The translations under genes were made by a program, and so were the position numbers. From NCBI GenBank assembly GCA_036652695.1, contig JAVVVJ010000001.1, forward strand, positions 113,574 to 177,573: a DNA stretch of 64,000 nt, given 5' to 3'. The DNA is from Limiplasma sp036652695 (GTDB lineage Bacteria; Bacillota; Clostridia; Christensenellales; Aristaeellaceae). Below, one piece after another: positions 49,930 to 58,705 of this stretch (position 1 is the stretch's first letter; every line of letters begins with the position of its first letter). The notes under the pieces are model-generated. The model was not told the origin of the DNA and searched no databases. It saw only the letters and a list, made by a program, of their open reading frames with translations.

Positions 49930-51044
49930 AGCTTCCCCGCATCCTTGCGGCGCTTGACCCAATCGGCTTTGGTTACCCCGCGCGAGCGCGCCACGAAAAG
50001 CGCGTCCTCAGGCACGTCCTCCACTACGGTGCTGCCCGCCGCAAGATAGGCGTTTTTCCCAATATGCACAGGCGCTACCAAATTGCAATTGCAGCCAATA
50101 AAGGCATGATCCTCTACCTTGGAGCGGTTCTTCGTTTTTCCATCATAATTGACAAACACCACGCCACAGCCAAGGTTGATTTCCTTGCCAAGGTCGCTAT
50201 CGCCCACATAGGTCAGATGCGATACCTTGGTGCCATCGTCGATGGAGCTATTTTTGATTTCTACAAAATCGCCAATGCGGCAATGGTCGCCCACATGGCT
50301 GTTGGGGCGCAAATACGCATAGGGGCCCACTGTGGTGCAGCGGCCAACCGCGCAATCCAGCAGAACGCTGCTCTCAACGGTGGTTTCATCGCCAACGGCG
50401 GCATTTTGCATGCGGTTGTTGGGGTAGAGCACGCAGTTTTCGCCAATCACGGTGCGCCCTTGCAGGGTGTTGCCCGCATAGATCAGCGTGCCCGCGCCAA
50501 TGCGCACGTCATCCTCGATGATGGTGCGCGCGGGATCTAAAATGATCACGCCGTTTTCCTGATGGCGCAGAATCGCGGCGCGATTGATGATCTGGAACGC
50601 CTCGGCATAGCTCTGCGCGTCCGTGACGGTGAGGTAGGTCTCTGCCAAATCGTCGTACCACACGCGGGGCGCTTCGCCGCACTCGTTCATGGCTGCCACC
50701 AAGCGCTCCGCGCTCAGCAGCGCGGGCTGGGCGCACATCACCCTTTGCAGCGCCTCCCGGCTGATGGCAATGGCCAGCGGCGTGTTCGCATCAGGCGAGA
50801 GCAGCACGCAGGGACGCTCCGCAGCCGCCTGCGCCAATCCGTTGAGCGTGATGCCGGTTAGGCAGGGCGCATCCCCGCGCACCACCAAAACGCGCTCCGC
50901 CGTGGAGGCCGTTAGCTCCTCCCGGTCATGAATCAGCACAAGCTCCAGCTCTTCCATCGCCTCGCGCACATATGCGCTACAGCTTTTGCCCAAAATCGGC
51001 TTCTTTGCAAACGCATTGCCCTCCAAAATCCAACCAATCATCAT
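49926..51044 (-). CDS. glmU: GlmU-like protein with degenerate uridyltransferase domain
   Basis: About 372 residues, against ~455 for standard GlmU. The C-terminal half is a good left-handed beta-helix acetyltransferase: GPYAYLRPNSHVGDHCRIGD, VEIKNSSIDDGTKVSHLTYV (catalytic His), FVNYDGKTKNRSKVEDHAFI and LAAGSTVVEDVP. The N-terminal ~165 residues still align to the pyrophosphorylase (VLVVRGDAPCLTGITL, AYAEAFQIINRAAILRHQE), but the glycine-rich LAAGxGTRM signature is missing, the region starting MMIGWILEGNAF. So GlcN-1-P acetylation is likely and UTP transfer doubtful. Start ATG 51044 is preceded by AAGGTTGGGG. purR lies upstream, as in Bacillus (purR-yabJ-spoVG-glmU) with the middle genes gone. 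Confidence 0.85.
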   Translation of the reverse strand: MMIGWILEGNAFAKKPILGKSCSAYVREAMEELELVLIHDREELTASTAERVLVVRGDAPCLTGITLNGLAQAAAERPCVLLSPDANTPLAIAISREALQRVMCAQPALLSAERLVAAMNECGEAPRVWYDDLAETYLTVTDAQSYAEAFQIINRAAILRHQENGVIILDPARTIIEDDVRIGAGTLIYAGNTLQGRTVIGENCVLYPNNRMQNAAVGDETTVESSVLLDCAVGRCTTVGPYAYLRPNSHVGDHCRIGDFVEIKNSSIDDGTKVSHLTYVGDSDLGKEINLGCGVVFVNYDGKTKNRSKVEDHAFIGCNCNLVAPVHIGKNAYLAAGSTVVEDVPEDALFVARSRGVTKADWVKRRKDAGKL

Positions 51045-51076
51045 GCTGATCCCCAACCTTTCAACCCATAAGCAAG

Positions 51077-51931
51077 TTATGCCAGCTTTTGCTTCTCTTG
51101 CCGCGCAGCCCGGGCAAGCAGCCAATCCGCCGGACATACGCTCAAGCTTTCGGGATCGTCGCCGTTGACGTTCATCACCATGAGCGCCTTTTCGCCCTGC
51201 ACGCATTTGCTGGCGGGGCGCGCCGTTGCCATCACAAAAGCCGTGCCCACGACCTCCACGTTAAATTCCCCCATCAGATCAACCATGCCCTTTGCGGTGC
51301 CGCCCGCCTTGAGGAAATCATCCACGATCAGCGCGCGCTGCCCCTCCTGCACCGCGCGGCGGCTCAGGCTCATGGTTTCGATATGCCCGGAGGAGCCGGA
51401 CACATAATTGATATTCACCGCCGAGCCTTCATACACCTTGCTGGAGCGCCGGGCGATCACCAGCGGCACACCCATGGCCTGCGCCGTCATCAGCGCAACG
51501 GGAATGCCCTTGGTTTCCATGGTGAGCACAAAATCCGGCTCTGCGGCATAAAACTCCCCCGCTATGATCATGCCCATTTTGCTGACCAAATTGTGCAGGC
51601 TCAAAATATCGCTTAGGTACAAAAATCCGCCCGGCAGCACGCGCGAGGGCGCACAAAGCTCCTTGCACACCTCAGTAAGAAATTGGCACGCCTCCTGCGC
51701 GGGCATGCACGCGCGATAACGTACCCCACCCGCCGCGCCCGTCACCGTTTCCAGTTTGCCAAGACCAAACGTTTCAAATACGCCCCGGAGAATATCAATA
51801 TCCTCGCTAAGCGTTGACTTGGCCGCACCAAACAGGTCACAAAAGCTGGACAGGGTAAAAATGCGATTTGGGGACGCTGTCAGCTGCTTTGTGAGCACCG
51901 CCATGCGTTCATTGCGACGGATGCGATCCAC
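51077..51931 (-). CDS. purR: Pur operon repressor PurR (Bacillus type)
   Basis: 284 residues, GTG start 6 bases after AAGGAGGG. An N-terminal winged helix (residues ~1-75: RIRRNERMAVLTKQLTASPN, FGAAKSTLSEDIDIL) is followed by a phosphoribosyltransferase-like domain with the PRPP-binding loop ALIVDDFLKAGGTAKG. It represses purine genes and PRPP relieves it. Genes in order purR-glmU fit Firmicute synteny. A pair of inverted PurBox-like sequences lies upstream (51974-52017), suggesting autoregulation. Confidence 0.95.
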   Translation of the reverse strand: MDRIRRNERMAVLTKQLTASPNRIFTLSSFCDLFGAAKSTLSEDIDILRGVFETFGLGKLETVTGAAGGVRYRACMPAQEACQFLTEVCKELCAPSRVLPGGFLYLSDILSLHNLVSKMGMIIAGEFYAAEPDFVLTMETKGIPVALMTAQAMGVPLVIARRSSKVYEGSAVNINYVSGSSGHIETMSLSRRAVQEGQRALIVDDFLKAGGTAKGMVDLMGEFNVEVVGTAFVMATARPASKCVQGEKALMVMNVNGDDPESLSVCPADWLLARAARQEKQKLA

Positions 51932-51961
51932 GGCATTCCCTCCTTGAAAACAATTCAGGTA

Positions 51962-52017
51962 AGTATAGCACAGAATATCGAATGTTTCCAGAGGGTTCTT
52001 ATGAAAATGTTCGGGTT
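51962..52017 (-). promoter_or_regulatory. purR promoter with inverted PurBox-like repeats
   Basis: TATACT -10 (plus-strand AGTATA at 51962-51967) about 30 bases before the GTG. Upstream are two inverted half-sites: CGAA on the plus strand at 51979-51982 (ATATCGAATGTT) and CCCGAACATT on the minus strand (TTCG at 52010-52013). The 27-base gap between the CGAA cores is close to that of Bacillus PurBoxes. One arm fits the consensus AWWWCCGAACWWT well; the other is imperfect. Confidence 0.5.
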
Positions 52018-52130
52018 TTGTGCCCTGTCGCTTTTCCGCAAGCGCTTGCGTGCGCCTTGCCATTCTTTTGCTTTTATGATAGACTGGATGCCCTACCCAG
52101 CATGCGTCTTCACAGGCAGGGCAAAGCCTG

Positions 52131-52216
52131 TAATGCTAATCTTGCGCTAAAACGCAAGCATCTATGGCATCTTTTGCCCGTGGTCTGCGTTGCATTTTAG
52201 ACTTAGATTAGTATAA
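52131..52216. repeat. 76-bp imperfect palindromic repeat, copy B, with promoter
   Basis: Core 52136-52211, 75 of 76 bases identical to 39300-39375. The right end again forms a promoter pointing outward to the right: TTGCAT (52190-52195), 16 bases, TATAAG (52212-52217), about 47 bases before the DUF6056 gene. A separate short hairpin (ACAGGC / GCCTGT) lies just left of it at 52112-52131. Confidence 0.85.
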
Positions 52217-52263
52217 GCTTTTTTCATGCTCGATTTTCCGGCTTTGAAAGGATGGTTTTCCCT

Positions 52264-53646
52264 ATGCAAACCACACCCTTGCATCCCGCTGATCCGCAGT
52301 GGAAGTCCGCGGCGCGCGCGCAGCTTACGGACAAGCAGCGCAACGTGGCCTGGTACGGCCTGCTGCTGCTTTGGTTTGCCGTTTTTTATCTGTTCAACTG
52401 CCTTGCGCCCTTGATGTCCGATGATTATAACTACGCCTTCAGCTTTGCGACCCGTGAAAGGATTACAAGCTTTGGGGAGCTTTTCCCCTCGCTGGTAACG
52501 CATTACCTTACCAGCAATGGGCGAATGATCACGCATTTCTTTGCGCAGCTGATGCTGTGGATTGGCAAGCCCGTGTTTAACATTGTCAACGCGCTGGTGG
52601 CGGTTTCTCTGCTGGTTGGCCTTTGCAGGTTAACCAGCGAGCGCAAGCGCGATGTTCAGCTCCTCGCCCTTTTTGGAAGCTCGCTGATCATTGTGCTGCC
52701 AACGCTCGCTCAGGTGCTGTTTTGGCTTACCGGCGCTTGCAACTATCTATGGGGCAGCACGTTGATCATCTGGACGATGGTGCCGTTTCGCCGCATGCTG
52801 CTGGACACGCCTCAGCGCTTGCGCTGGTGGCATTGGATTGCGATTGTGCCGGCGTACCTGTTCATGGGCACGGTAAGCGAAAACGGCGCTCCCGCTGCCA
52901 TTTTGTTCATGGCGCTGTGCTGCGCCTATCAGCTGCTGCGCCGCCGCCGCGTGGACGCATGGATGTGGGTGGCGATTGCGCTGAGCACAGCGGGCTTTGT
53001 GGTGATGCTGCTCTCCCCGGCAAGCCAAGCGCGCAACGCGCGCTCGCTTGCTACGGGCGCTTCCTTTTTGGGCAAATACCTCGTGCCGTTTACCCGCTGT
53101 GTGCAGTTTTTTTTGCAATACGAGCTGGTTCCGGCCTGCGTTTTTCTGTGCCTGTTCGCCTTCGCCCTCTCTGCAAAGGCGAGCCAAGAACGCTTGACCC
53201 TTGCGGGGCTGCTGTTCCTTTGCGGCCTCGCTTCCCATTTTGCCATGAGCGCAACGGGCGCTTACCCATTGCGCGCCATGACGGTCAGCCTGCTGATGCT
53301 GATGTCCGCCAGCGCGGTTTTGCTGCCTACGCTGCGCCGCACCGCCCTGCGGCCTTGGCTGCTCTGCGCCACGTTAAGCCTGAGCCTGATGGCAGGCATG
53401 CTCTGCCTACAAGCCGCGCCGCAGACCTACGAGCGTTTCCGGCAGGCGCAGGTGCGGGAACAGCGCATGCTGGAGGCGCAGTCCGCGGGCAATTTGGAGG
53501 TGCTGACCTGCAACATTTCCAGCCGCACAAAGTTCGATGTTTTCTATGATATGATTGATTTGACCTATGACCCCGATTACTACGCAAACGCCGTTTTTGC
53601 CCGCTACTATGGGCTGAACTCCGTGATCATTAACGAGCTGCAATAG
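52264..53646 (+). CDS. DUF6056-like polytopic membrane protein
   Basis: About 460 residues with roughly ten hydrophobic helices. The opening LAPLMSDDYNYAFSF and the following HYLTSNGRMITHFFAQ are the signature of DUF6056-type proteins, a family of probable GT-C glycosyltransferases in which the double Asp after helix 1 is likely catalytic. WLTGACNYLWGSTLIIW is another conserved-looking segment. Function is inferred: transfer of a sugar from a lipid carrier outside the membrane. Start ATG 52264 is preferred to 52252 because GAAAGGATGG precedes it at a workable distance. It stands alone between two regulatory regions and seems driven by the repeat-borne promoter. Confidence 0.75.
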   Translation: MQTTPLHPADPQWKSAARAQLTDKQRNVAWYGLLLLWFAVFYLFNCLAPLMSDDYNYAFSFATRERITSFGELFPSLVTHYLTSNGRMITHFFAQLMLWIGKPVFNIVNALVAVSLLVGLCRLTSERKRDVQLLALFGSSLIIVLPTLAQVLFWLTGACNYLWGSTLIIWTMVPFRRMLLDTPQRLRWWHWIAIVPAYLFMGTVSENGAPAAILFMALCCAYQLLRRRRVDAWMWVAIALSTAGFVVMLLSPASQARNARSLATGASFLGKYLVPFTRCVQFFLQYELVPACVFLCLFAFALSAKASQERLTLAGLLFLCGLASHFAMSATGAYPLRAMTVSLLMLMSASAVLLPTLRRTALRPWLLCATLSLSLMAGMLCLQAAPQTYERFRQAQVREQRMLEAQSAGNLEVLTCNISSRTKFDVFYDMIDLTYDPDYYANAVFARYYGLNSVIINELQ

Positions 53647-53685
53647 GCCGCGCCTGTTGCAAAACCCCGCCTGCCGTGCTATACT

Positions 53686-54006
53686 ATCCCAGCGATGACG
53701 AAGACCAAAGCCCGGTTCGGACAACCGCCCAGAGAGGGTGGCTGGACGCGGAAACCGGGAATGTCGGCAACGAAGCCCGTTGCCACGTTCCCTCCTCCCG
53801 CCCATGCTGCAAGCCGCCCGCGTGTGTCCCGGGAAATTCACTTCTGAGCTTTTCCTTTGAAGCGGCTGTGCGTAGGAGGAAACGGTCGGCCCCGTTATCG
53901 GCGCAGAGCGTATCGGCGAACGTGGTTCGCCCGTGCGGAATTTGGGTGGTACAACGCGGCGGCATGCCTTCGTCCCATTGCGGTGGGAGCGAGGGCTTTT
54001 GTTTTA
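53686..54006 (+). promoter_or_regulatory. T-box riboswitch (phenylalanine) upstream of pheST
   Basis: Canonical parts in order: the AGAGAGG of the stem I distal loop at ~53733, the specifier region GAAATTCACTTCTGAGC with specifier codon UUC (Phe) at 53837-53839, the T-box GGGTGGTACAACGCGG at about 53944-53959, whose UGGU can pair with the ACCA end of uncharged tRNA-Phe, and a terminator stem CCTTCGTCCCA/TGGGAGCGAGG followed by GCTTTTGTTTT (53967-54006). When tRNA-Phe is uncharged the antiterminator forms and pheST is transcribed. This is a cis-acting leader, not a gene; it fits its downstream synthetase exactly. Confidence 0.9.
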
Positions 54007-54050
54007 CCCTCAAGTGCAACTCAGTTTATCGTTTGTAAGGAGGAACCGAA

Positions 54051-55079
54051 ATGTCTGTTGTGGATACCCTGCGGGATTTGAAGGAACAGGTGGAGCGCGA
54101 GCTCGGCGCGCTGGACGGCTCAACCGCGCTGGAAAACCTGCGCGTAAAGGTGCTGGGCAAAAAGGGCGAGCTGACGGCGCTGCTAAAGGGCATGGGTCAG
54201 CTCGCGCCCGAGGAGCGCCCCGCCATGGGCGCACAGATCAACGAAGCGCGCGAATGGCTAACCGAGCGCATGAACGCGAGGCTTGCGGCGTTGCAGGCGG
54301 CAGAGCGCGAAATCGCCCTCAAGCAAGAAACCATCGATGTTACCGAGCCGCGCGCGCTGCCTAAGGTCGGCAGCGCACACCCCATCACCCTGGTGATGAA
54401 CGAGCTGATCGAGTGCTTCACCGGCCTTGGCTTTGAGGTGATGGAGGGGCCGGAGGTAGAGCTTGACCATTATAACTTCGAGCTGATGAACCTGCCCAAG
54501 AACCACCCGGCACGCGATGCGCAGGATACCTTCTATATGGATGATAACATTGTGCTGCGCACGCACACAAGCCCCATGCAGGCGCGCGCGATGCTCACGC
54601 GCAAGCCGCCGATCCGCATCATCTGCCCGGGGCGCGTCTACCGCGCGGACGAGGTGGACGCCACCCACAGCCCCGTTTTCCACCAAATGGAGGGGCTTGT
54701 GGTGGATGAAAACGTATCCATGTCCGACCTTCGCGGCACGCTGGAAGCCTTTGCAAAGAAGCTCTATGGCGAGGATATCTCCACGCGCTTTCGCCCCAGC
54801 TTTTTCCCCTTCACAGAGCCAAGCGCCGAGGTGGATCTAACCTGCTCCGCGTGCCATGGCAAGGGCTGCCGTATATGCAAGGGCACCGGCTGGGTGGAGG
54901 TGCTGGGCAGCGGCATGGTCAACCCCAAGGTGCTGGAGCTTTGCGGCATTGACAGCCAGCGCTACAGCGGCTTCGCGTTTGGCATTGGGTTGGAGCGCAT
55001 CGCCATGAAGCGCTATGGCATTACGGATATGCGGCTGCTTTACGAGGGCGACGCGCGCCTGCTGGGTCAGCTTCGGTAA
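54051..55079 (+). CDS. pheS: Phenylalanyl-tRNA synthetase alpha subunit
   Basis: 342 residues, the usual length. An N-terminal coiled-coil (residues ~1-90) binds tRNA; the class II catalytic core follows with GSAHPITLVMNELIECFTGL, motif 2 (ICPGRVYRADEVDATHSPVF) and motif 3 (FAFGIGLERIAMKRYG). It makes Phe-tRNA as an alpha2beta2 enzyme with PheT, encoded 22 bases downstream. AAGGAGG lies 7 bases before the ATG. Expression depends on the T-box leader. Confidence 0.97.
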   Translation: MSVVDTLRDLKEQVERELGALDGSTALENLRVKVLGKKGELTALLKGMGQLAPEERPAMGAQINEAREWLTERMNARLAALQAAEREIALKQETIDVTEPRALPKVGSAHPITLVMNELIECFTGLGFEVMEGPEVELDHYNFELMNLPKNHPARDAQDTFYMDDNIVLRTHTSPMQARAMLTRKPPIRIICPGRVYRADEVDATHSPVFHQMEGLVVDENVSMSDLRGTLEAFAKKLYGEDISTRFRPSFFPFTEPSAEVDLTCSACHGKGCRICKGTGWVEVLGSGMVNPKVLELCGIDSQRYSGFAFGIGLERIAMKRYGITDMRLLYEGDARLLGQLR

Positions 55080-55101
55080 CACAGTAAAGGAGGTTATCCC
55101 T

Positions 55102-57495
55102 TTGAAAATCGGCATGAATATGCTGCGGGAATATACGGAAATTCCCCTCAGCCCCAAGGAATATGAGGAACGCATGATTATGACCGGCACCGCCGTGGAA
55201 GCGGTAGAGGACGTGAGCGACGGCATGGAGAAGGTCGTTGTGGGTCGCGTGCTTACCTGCGAAGGTGTGGAGGGCAGCGATCACCTGCACCTGTGCACCG
55301 TGGATGTGGGCGGCGAAGCGCCCCTACAAATCGTATGCGGCGCGCCCAACGTAGCGGCGGGTGCGCTTGTGCCCGTGGCGCTGGATGGCGCGCGCCTGCC
55401 CGGCGGCGTCAAAATCAAAAAAGGCAAGCTGCGCGGCATTGTCAGCGAAGGCATGCTTTGCTCCGCTACGGAGTTGAAGGTGCCGCGCGAGCTGTACCCC
55501 AGCATCGGCGATGCGGGGCTGCTGCTGTTTCAGGAGAACCATCCCGTAGGCAGCGATGTCAAGCCCATTTTGGGCATTGACGATTGCGCCGTGGATTTCG
55601 AGATTCTCGCCAACCGCCCGGACTGCCTTTGCGCACTGGGCATCGCGCGTGAAACCGCCGCCGCGCTGGGCACTTCCTTCCACGCGCCCAAGGCGCAGGT
55701 CAAAGAGGCGGGCGGCGATATCCGCGATGAAGTGAGCGTGCGCGTGGAGGACGCGGCGCTTTGCCCGCGCTATGCCGCGCGTGTTATCAAAAACGTGCGC
55801 ATCGCGCCTTCGCCCATGTGGCTGCGCAAATACCTGCACGCCGCCGGTCTGCGCGCGATCAACAACATTGTGGATATCACCAACTTCATCATGCTGGAAT
55901 ATGGACACCCCATGCACGCCTTTGACCTGAGCAAGGTACGCGGCGGCAAGATCATCGTGCGCCGCGCCCACGAGGGCGAGCGCCTCACCACGCTTGACGG
56001 CGTAGAGCGCGCTTTGCGCACAAGCGATTTGGTGATCTGCGATGAGCAGGGCGCAACGGGTTTGGCGGGCATCATGGGCGGCGAGGAAAGCGAGATCACG
56101 GAAGGGACAACCAACGTGATGTTCGAATGCGCGAGCTTTGACCGCACCGCCGTGCGCCTCACAAGCCGCGCACTGGGCATGCGCACGGAAAGCAGCGGGC
56201 GCTTCGAGCGCGGCGTGTCTCCCGCCACGGTGATGGATGCGCTGAACCGCGCCTGCGCACTGGTGAACGAGCTGGACGCAGGCGATGTGGTAAGCGGTGC
56301 GCTTGACCTGTACCCCGCGCCCAAGCCCGAGCAGGTGATTGAGGCAAGCGTGCGCCGCATCCAGAGCCGCGCGGGCGTGGAGATTCCCGCCGAAGCGATG
56401 GTGGAGATCCTCACGCGTTTGCAATTCCGTGTGACGCTGGACGGCGACCATCTGACCGCCGCCGTGCCCGCATTCCGTGAGGATTTGGACGGCGAGGCCG
56501 ATCTGTGCGAGGAATGCCTGCGCCTGTACGGATACGAGCATATCGGCGCGACCGCCTTGCGCGGCGAAACCACGCAGGGTGGCGTGAGCCCCATGCTGCG
56601 CATGAAAAACATCACTGCAAAGCTGCTGCAAGGCATGGGCTATTTGGAAATCATGAACTACAGCTTTACGGGGCTTAAGGAAATTGCCAAGCTGGGACTG
56701 CCGCAGGCCGACCCGCGCAACGCGCCCATGGCGATACGCAACCCCCTAGGCGAGGATACCGCCGTGATGCGCCCGACGCTTGCGTGCGATATGCTCAAAA
56801 CCCTTGCCTTCAACATGAACCACTCCACCGAGGAAGCTGGTCTGTACGAGATGGCGGCGGCCTTTGACCACCACCACCTTACGGAGGAGGGGCTTCCCAC
56901 CGAAACCCAAATGCTCTGCTTAGGCGCCTATGGCGCACAGACGGATTTCTTTGCCGTGCGCGGCGCGCTGGAGGCAATCCTTCACGCGCAGGGCATTACT
57001 TGCGAGGTGGAGGCTGGCGCAGACGTGTACTACCACCCCGGGCGCAGCGCGCGCCTCATGCAAGGCGGCGTGATGTTTGCCCAGCTTGGCGAGGTTCATC
57101 CCGCCGTGCGCGAGCGCTTTGATATGCCCAAGCGTGCCGTGGTGGCAGAGCTGAACCTAAGCCTGCTGCTCCAAGCCGCAAAGCCCATGGGCGAAATGAA
57201 GCCCCTGCCGCGCTTCCCCGCCATGTCGCGCGATTTGGCACTTACCATGGAGGAAAGCATGTGCGTCGGCCCGTTGATGGCAGACATGCGCAAGGCGGCG
57301 GGCAACCTGCTGGAAAGCATCCAGATGTTTGATGTATATCGCGGATTGCAGGTTGGCTTGAGCCGCAAGAGCGTCGCTTTTTCGCTGAACTTCCGCGCGG
57401 CGGATCGCACCTTGACCGATGATGAGGTGCAAAAGGCCATGGAGAAGGTGCGCAAGGTCTGCGCGGAGAAGTATGGCGCAATGATCCGCGCATAA
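55102..57495 (+). CDS. pheT: Phenylalanyl-tRNA synthetase beta subunit
   Basis: 797 residues. Domains in order: tRNA-binding/OB domain (~40-150, LHLCTVDVGGEAPLQIVCGA), B3/4 editing domain (~200-400), B5 (~405-475), catalytic-like core (~480-690) and FDX-ACB anticodon-binding domain (last ~95, RFPAMSRDLALTMEE, YRGLQVGLSRKSVAFSLNFR). The start is TTG 55102 with AAAGGAGG 8 bases upstream and the usual MKIGMNML; longer readings run into pheS. Paired with pheS under the T-box. A terminator lies about 47 bases after the stop. Confidence 0.96.
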   Translation: MKIGMNMLREYTEIPLSPKEYEERMIMTGTAVEAVEDVSDGMEKVVVGRVLTCEGVEGSDHLHLCTVDVGGEAPLQIVCGAPNVAAGALVPVALDGARLPGGVKIKKGKLRGIVSEGMLCSATELKVPRELYPSIGDAGLLLFQENHPVGSDVKPILGIDDCAVDFEILANRPDCLCALGIARETAAALGTSFHAPKAQVKEAGGDIRDEVSVRVEDAALCPRYAARVIKNVRIAPSPMWLRKYLHAAGLRAINNIVDITNFIMLEYGHPMHAFDLSKVRGGKIIVRRAHEGERLTTLDGVERALRTSDLVICDEQGATGLAGIMGGEESEITEGTTNVMFECASFDRTAVRLTSRALGMRTESSGRFERGVSPATVMDALNRACALVNELDAGDVVSGALDLYPAPKPEQVIEASVRRIQSRAGVEIPAEAMVEILTRLQFRVTLDGDHLTAAVPAFREDLDGEADLCEECLRLYGYEHIGATALRGETTQGGVSPMLRMKNITAKLLQGMGYLEIMNYSFTGLKEIAKLGLPQADPRNAPMAIRNPLGEDTAVMRPTLACDMLKTLAFNMNHSTEEAGLYEMAAAFDHHHLTEEGLPTETQMLCLGAYGAQTDFFAVRGALEAILHAQGITCEVEAGADVYYHPGRSARLMQGGVMFAQLGEVHPAVRERFDMPKRAVVAELNLSLLLQAAKPMGEMKPLPRFPAMSRDLALTMEESMCVGPLMADMRKAAGNLLESIQMFDVYRGLQVGLSRKSVAFSLNFRAADRTLTDDEVQKAMEKVRKVCAEKYGAMIRA

Positions 57496-57541
57496 GCGCG
57501 GGAGCCTCCAGCAACCCAGCCTTCTGCGCCGCGCGCCATAG

Positions 57542-57576
57542 CAAAAGAGCCGTCACATCGCGTGGCGGCTCTTTTG
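57542..57576. terminator. Bidirectional terminator between pheT and the coiled-coil gene
   Basis: AAAAGAGCCGTCAC, loop ATCGC, GTGGCGGCTCTTTT: runs of A and T flank a 10-bp stem, so it can end transcription of both converging genes. Confidence 0.85.
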
Positions 57577-57617
57577 CTATGATCACAGGGGGAAAACGAT
57601 CCTTTTAGCGGTCTTTG

Positions 57618-58487
57618 TTACGGTGTAACGGTCTTAGGCGTGGCGGTTGGCGCGGGCGTAGCGGTGGGCGCTGGCGTGGCAAGCGCTTCAATCGTCTTGG
57701 TCGCGTCTGCCAGCTGTTGTTCCAAAGCCTTGACCTGCTCTGCGCTGGCGTCCGCAATCGCCTCGGTATCGGCAAGCTGCTTTTGCGCGTCGGTCAGCTT
57801 GGCTTGCAGCTCCGCAACCTGCTTGTCAAGGGCGGTATTCTGCTCCTCAACGCCCAGCTTGGCGGCGGTCATTTCTTCCATGCTCTTGCCTTCAACATCC
57901 TTGAGCGCGTTATAATCCTTTTGTAGGGTGGCAAGCTTAGCTTCCGCGTCCGTCTTTGCCTTGGTGGCCGCATCCAGCTTGGTCTGCAAATCGGCGGCGG
58001 TCTTTTCCGCGGCGGCAAGCTTGGCCTGCGCATCGGCGGCGGCCTTCTCGGCGGCGGCAAGCTTTGCCTGCACATCGGCAGTGGCCTTATCGGCGGCGGT
58101 CAGCTTGGCCTGTGCATCCGTATTGGCCTTATCGGCGGCGGTCAGCTTGGCTTGCGCATCCGTATTGGCCTTTTCAAGCTCGGCAACCTTTGCTTGCGCA
58201 TCTGCGTTGGCTTTTTCAAGCTCGGCGACCTTCGCTTCCACATCCGCCTTTGCCTTGGTGGCGGTTTCAAGCTCTGTGGAGCTGCTGGTTACGCTTTGCT
58301 CCGCTGTGGTCAGCTTCGCGGTGACCTCTTCCATCTGCGCATTCAGCTGTGCGTTTTCGCGTAGGGCGTTGTCCTTGCCCACAAAACCCACAATGGCCAG
58401 CACGACCGCAACGATCAGGACGACGCATAAAATATCGATCAGGGTATTGCGCTTTTTAGGGGTGGATTTGTTATTGGTATTCGACAT
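57618..58487 (-). CDS. Membrane-anchored coiled-coil protein with repeated Lys/Ala-rich units
   Basis: 289 residues. A single hydrophobic helix at residues ~14-38 (after KSTPKKR) makes it a type II membrane protein with the rest probably outside. Residues ~45-260 are a coiled coil built from near-identical 14-residue units (for example AKLTAADKANTDAQ, repeated with small changes about eight times), giving a near-perfect 42-base repeat in DNA. The C-terminus is a TPAPTATPAPTATP tail rich in Thr and Pro, suited to span the wall or be glycosylated. No homologue is recognised; long-alpha coiled-coil surface proteins of this kind often give structural or adhesive functions. The repeats are in frame and evidently coding. 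Confidence 0.75.
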   Translation of the reverse strand: MSNTNNKSTPKKRNTLIDILCVVLIVAVVLAIVGFVGKDNALRENAQLNAQMEEVTAKLTTAEQSVTSSSTELETATKAKADVEAKVAELEKANADAQAKVAELEKANTDAQAKLTAADKANTDAQAKLTAADKATADVQAKLAAAEKAAADAQAKLAAAEKTAADLQTKLDAATKAKTDAEAKLATLQKDYNALKDVEGKSMEEMTAAKLGVEEQNTALDKQVAELQAKLTDAQKQLADTEAIADASAEQVKALEQQLADATKTIEALATPAPTATPAPTATPKTVTP

Positions 58488-58705
58488 GGGAATGCCCTCC
58501 TATTCTGTTTGAAGAATTTTAATTAGTATAGCACACCCTATGAAAAAAGGAAAGGATTTAACCAAATCTTCAAAAAGCGGGGGCTGCTGGAGATCAATCC
58601 ACTCTGATGTGACGTTCTTCGCCATAAGATGAAAGCTGACCGCGCTTTTGTGAGCCATTCGTATGGCCCGTGCCTTGTTGGTTTGGCAACCAACGCCATC
58701 GATAG

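Noticed and set aside
52110..52131. ACAGGC..GCCTGT hairpin with AGGGCAAA loop as a possible cyclic-di-GMP riboswitch
   Set aside because: The rest of the GEMM consensus is absent; only a small hairpin is present.
55324..56631. 435-residue open frame antisense to pheT
   Set aside because: Composition bias (Ala, His, Arg) and full overlap with pheT.
57900..58260. Regular repeats that could suggest a CRISPR or satellite
   Set aside because: Repeats are adjacent, in frame, without unique spacers, and code for coiled-coil units.
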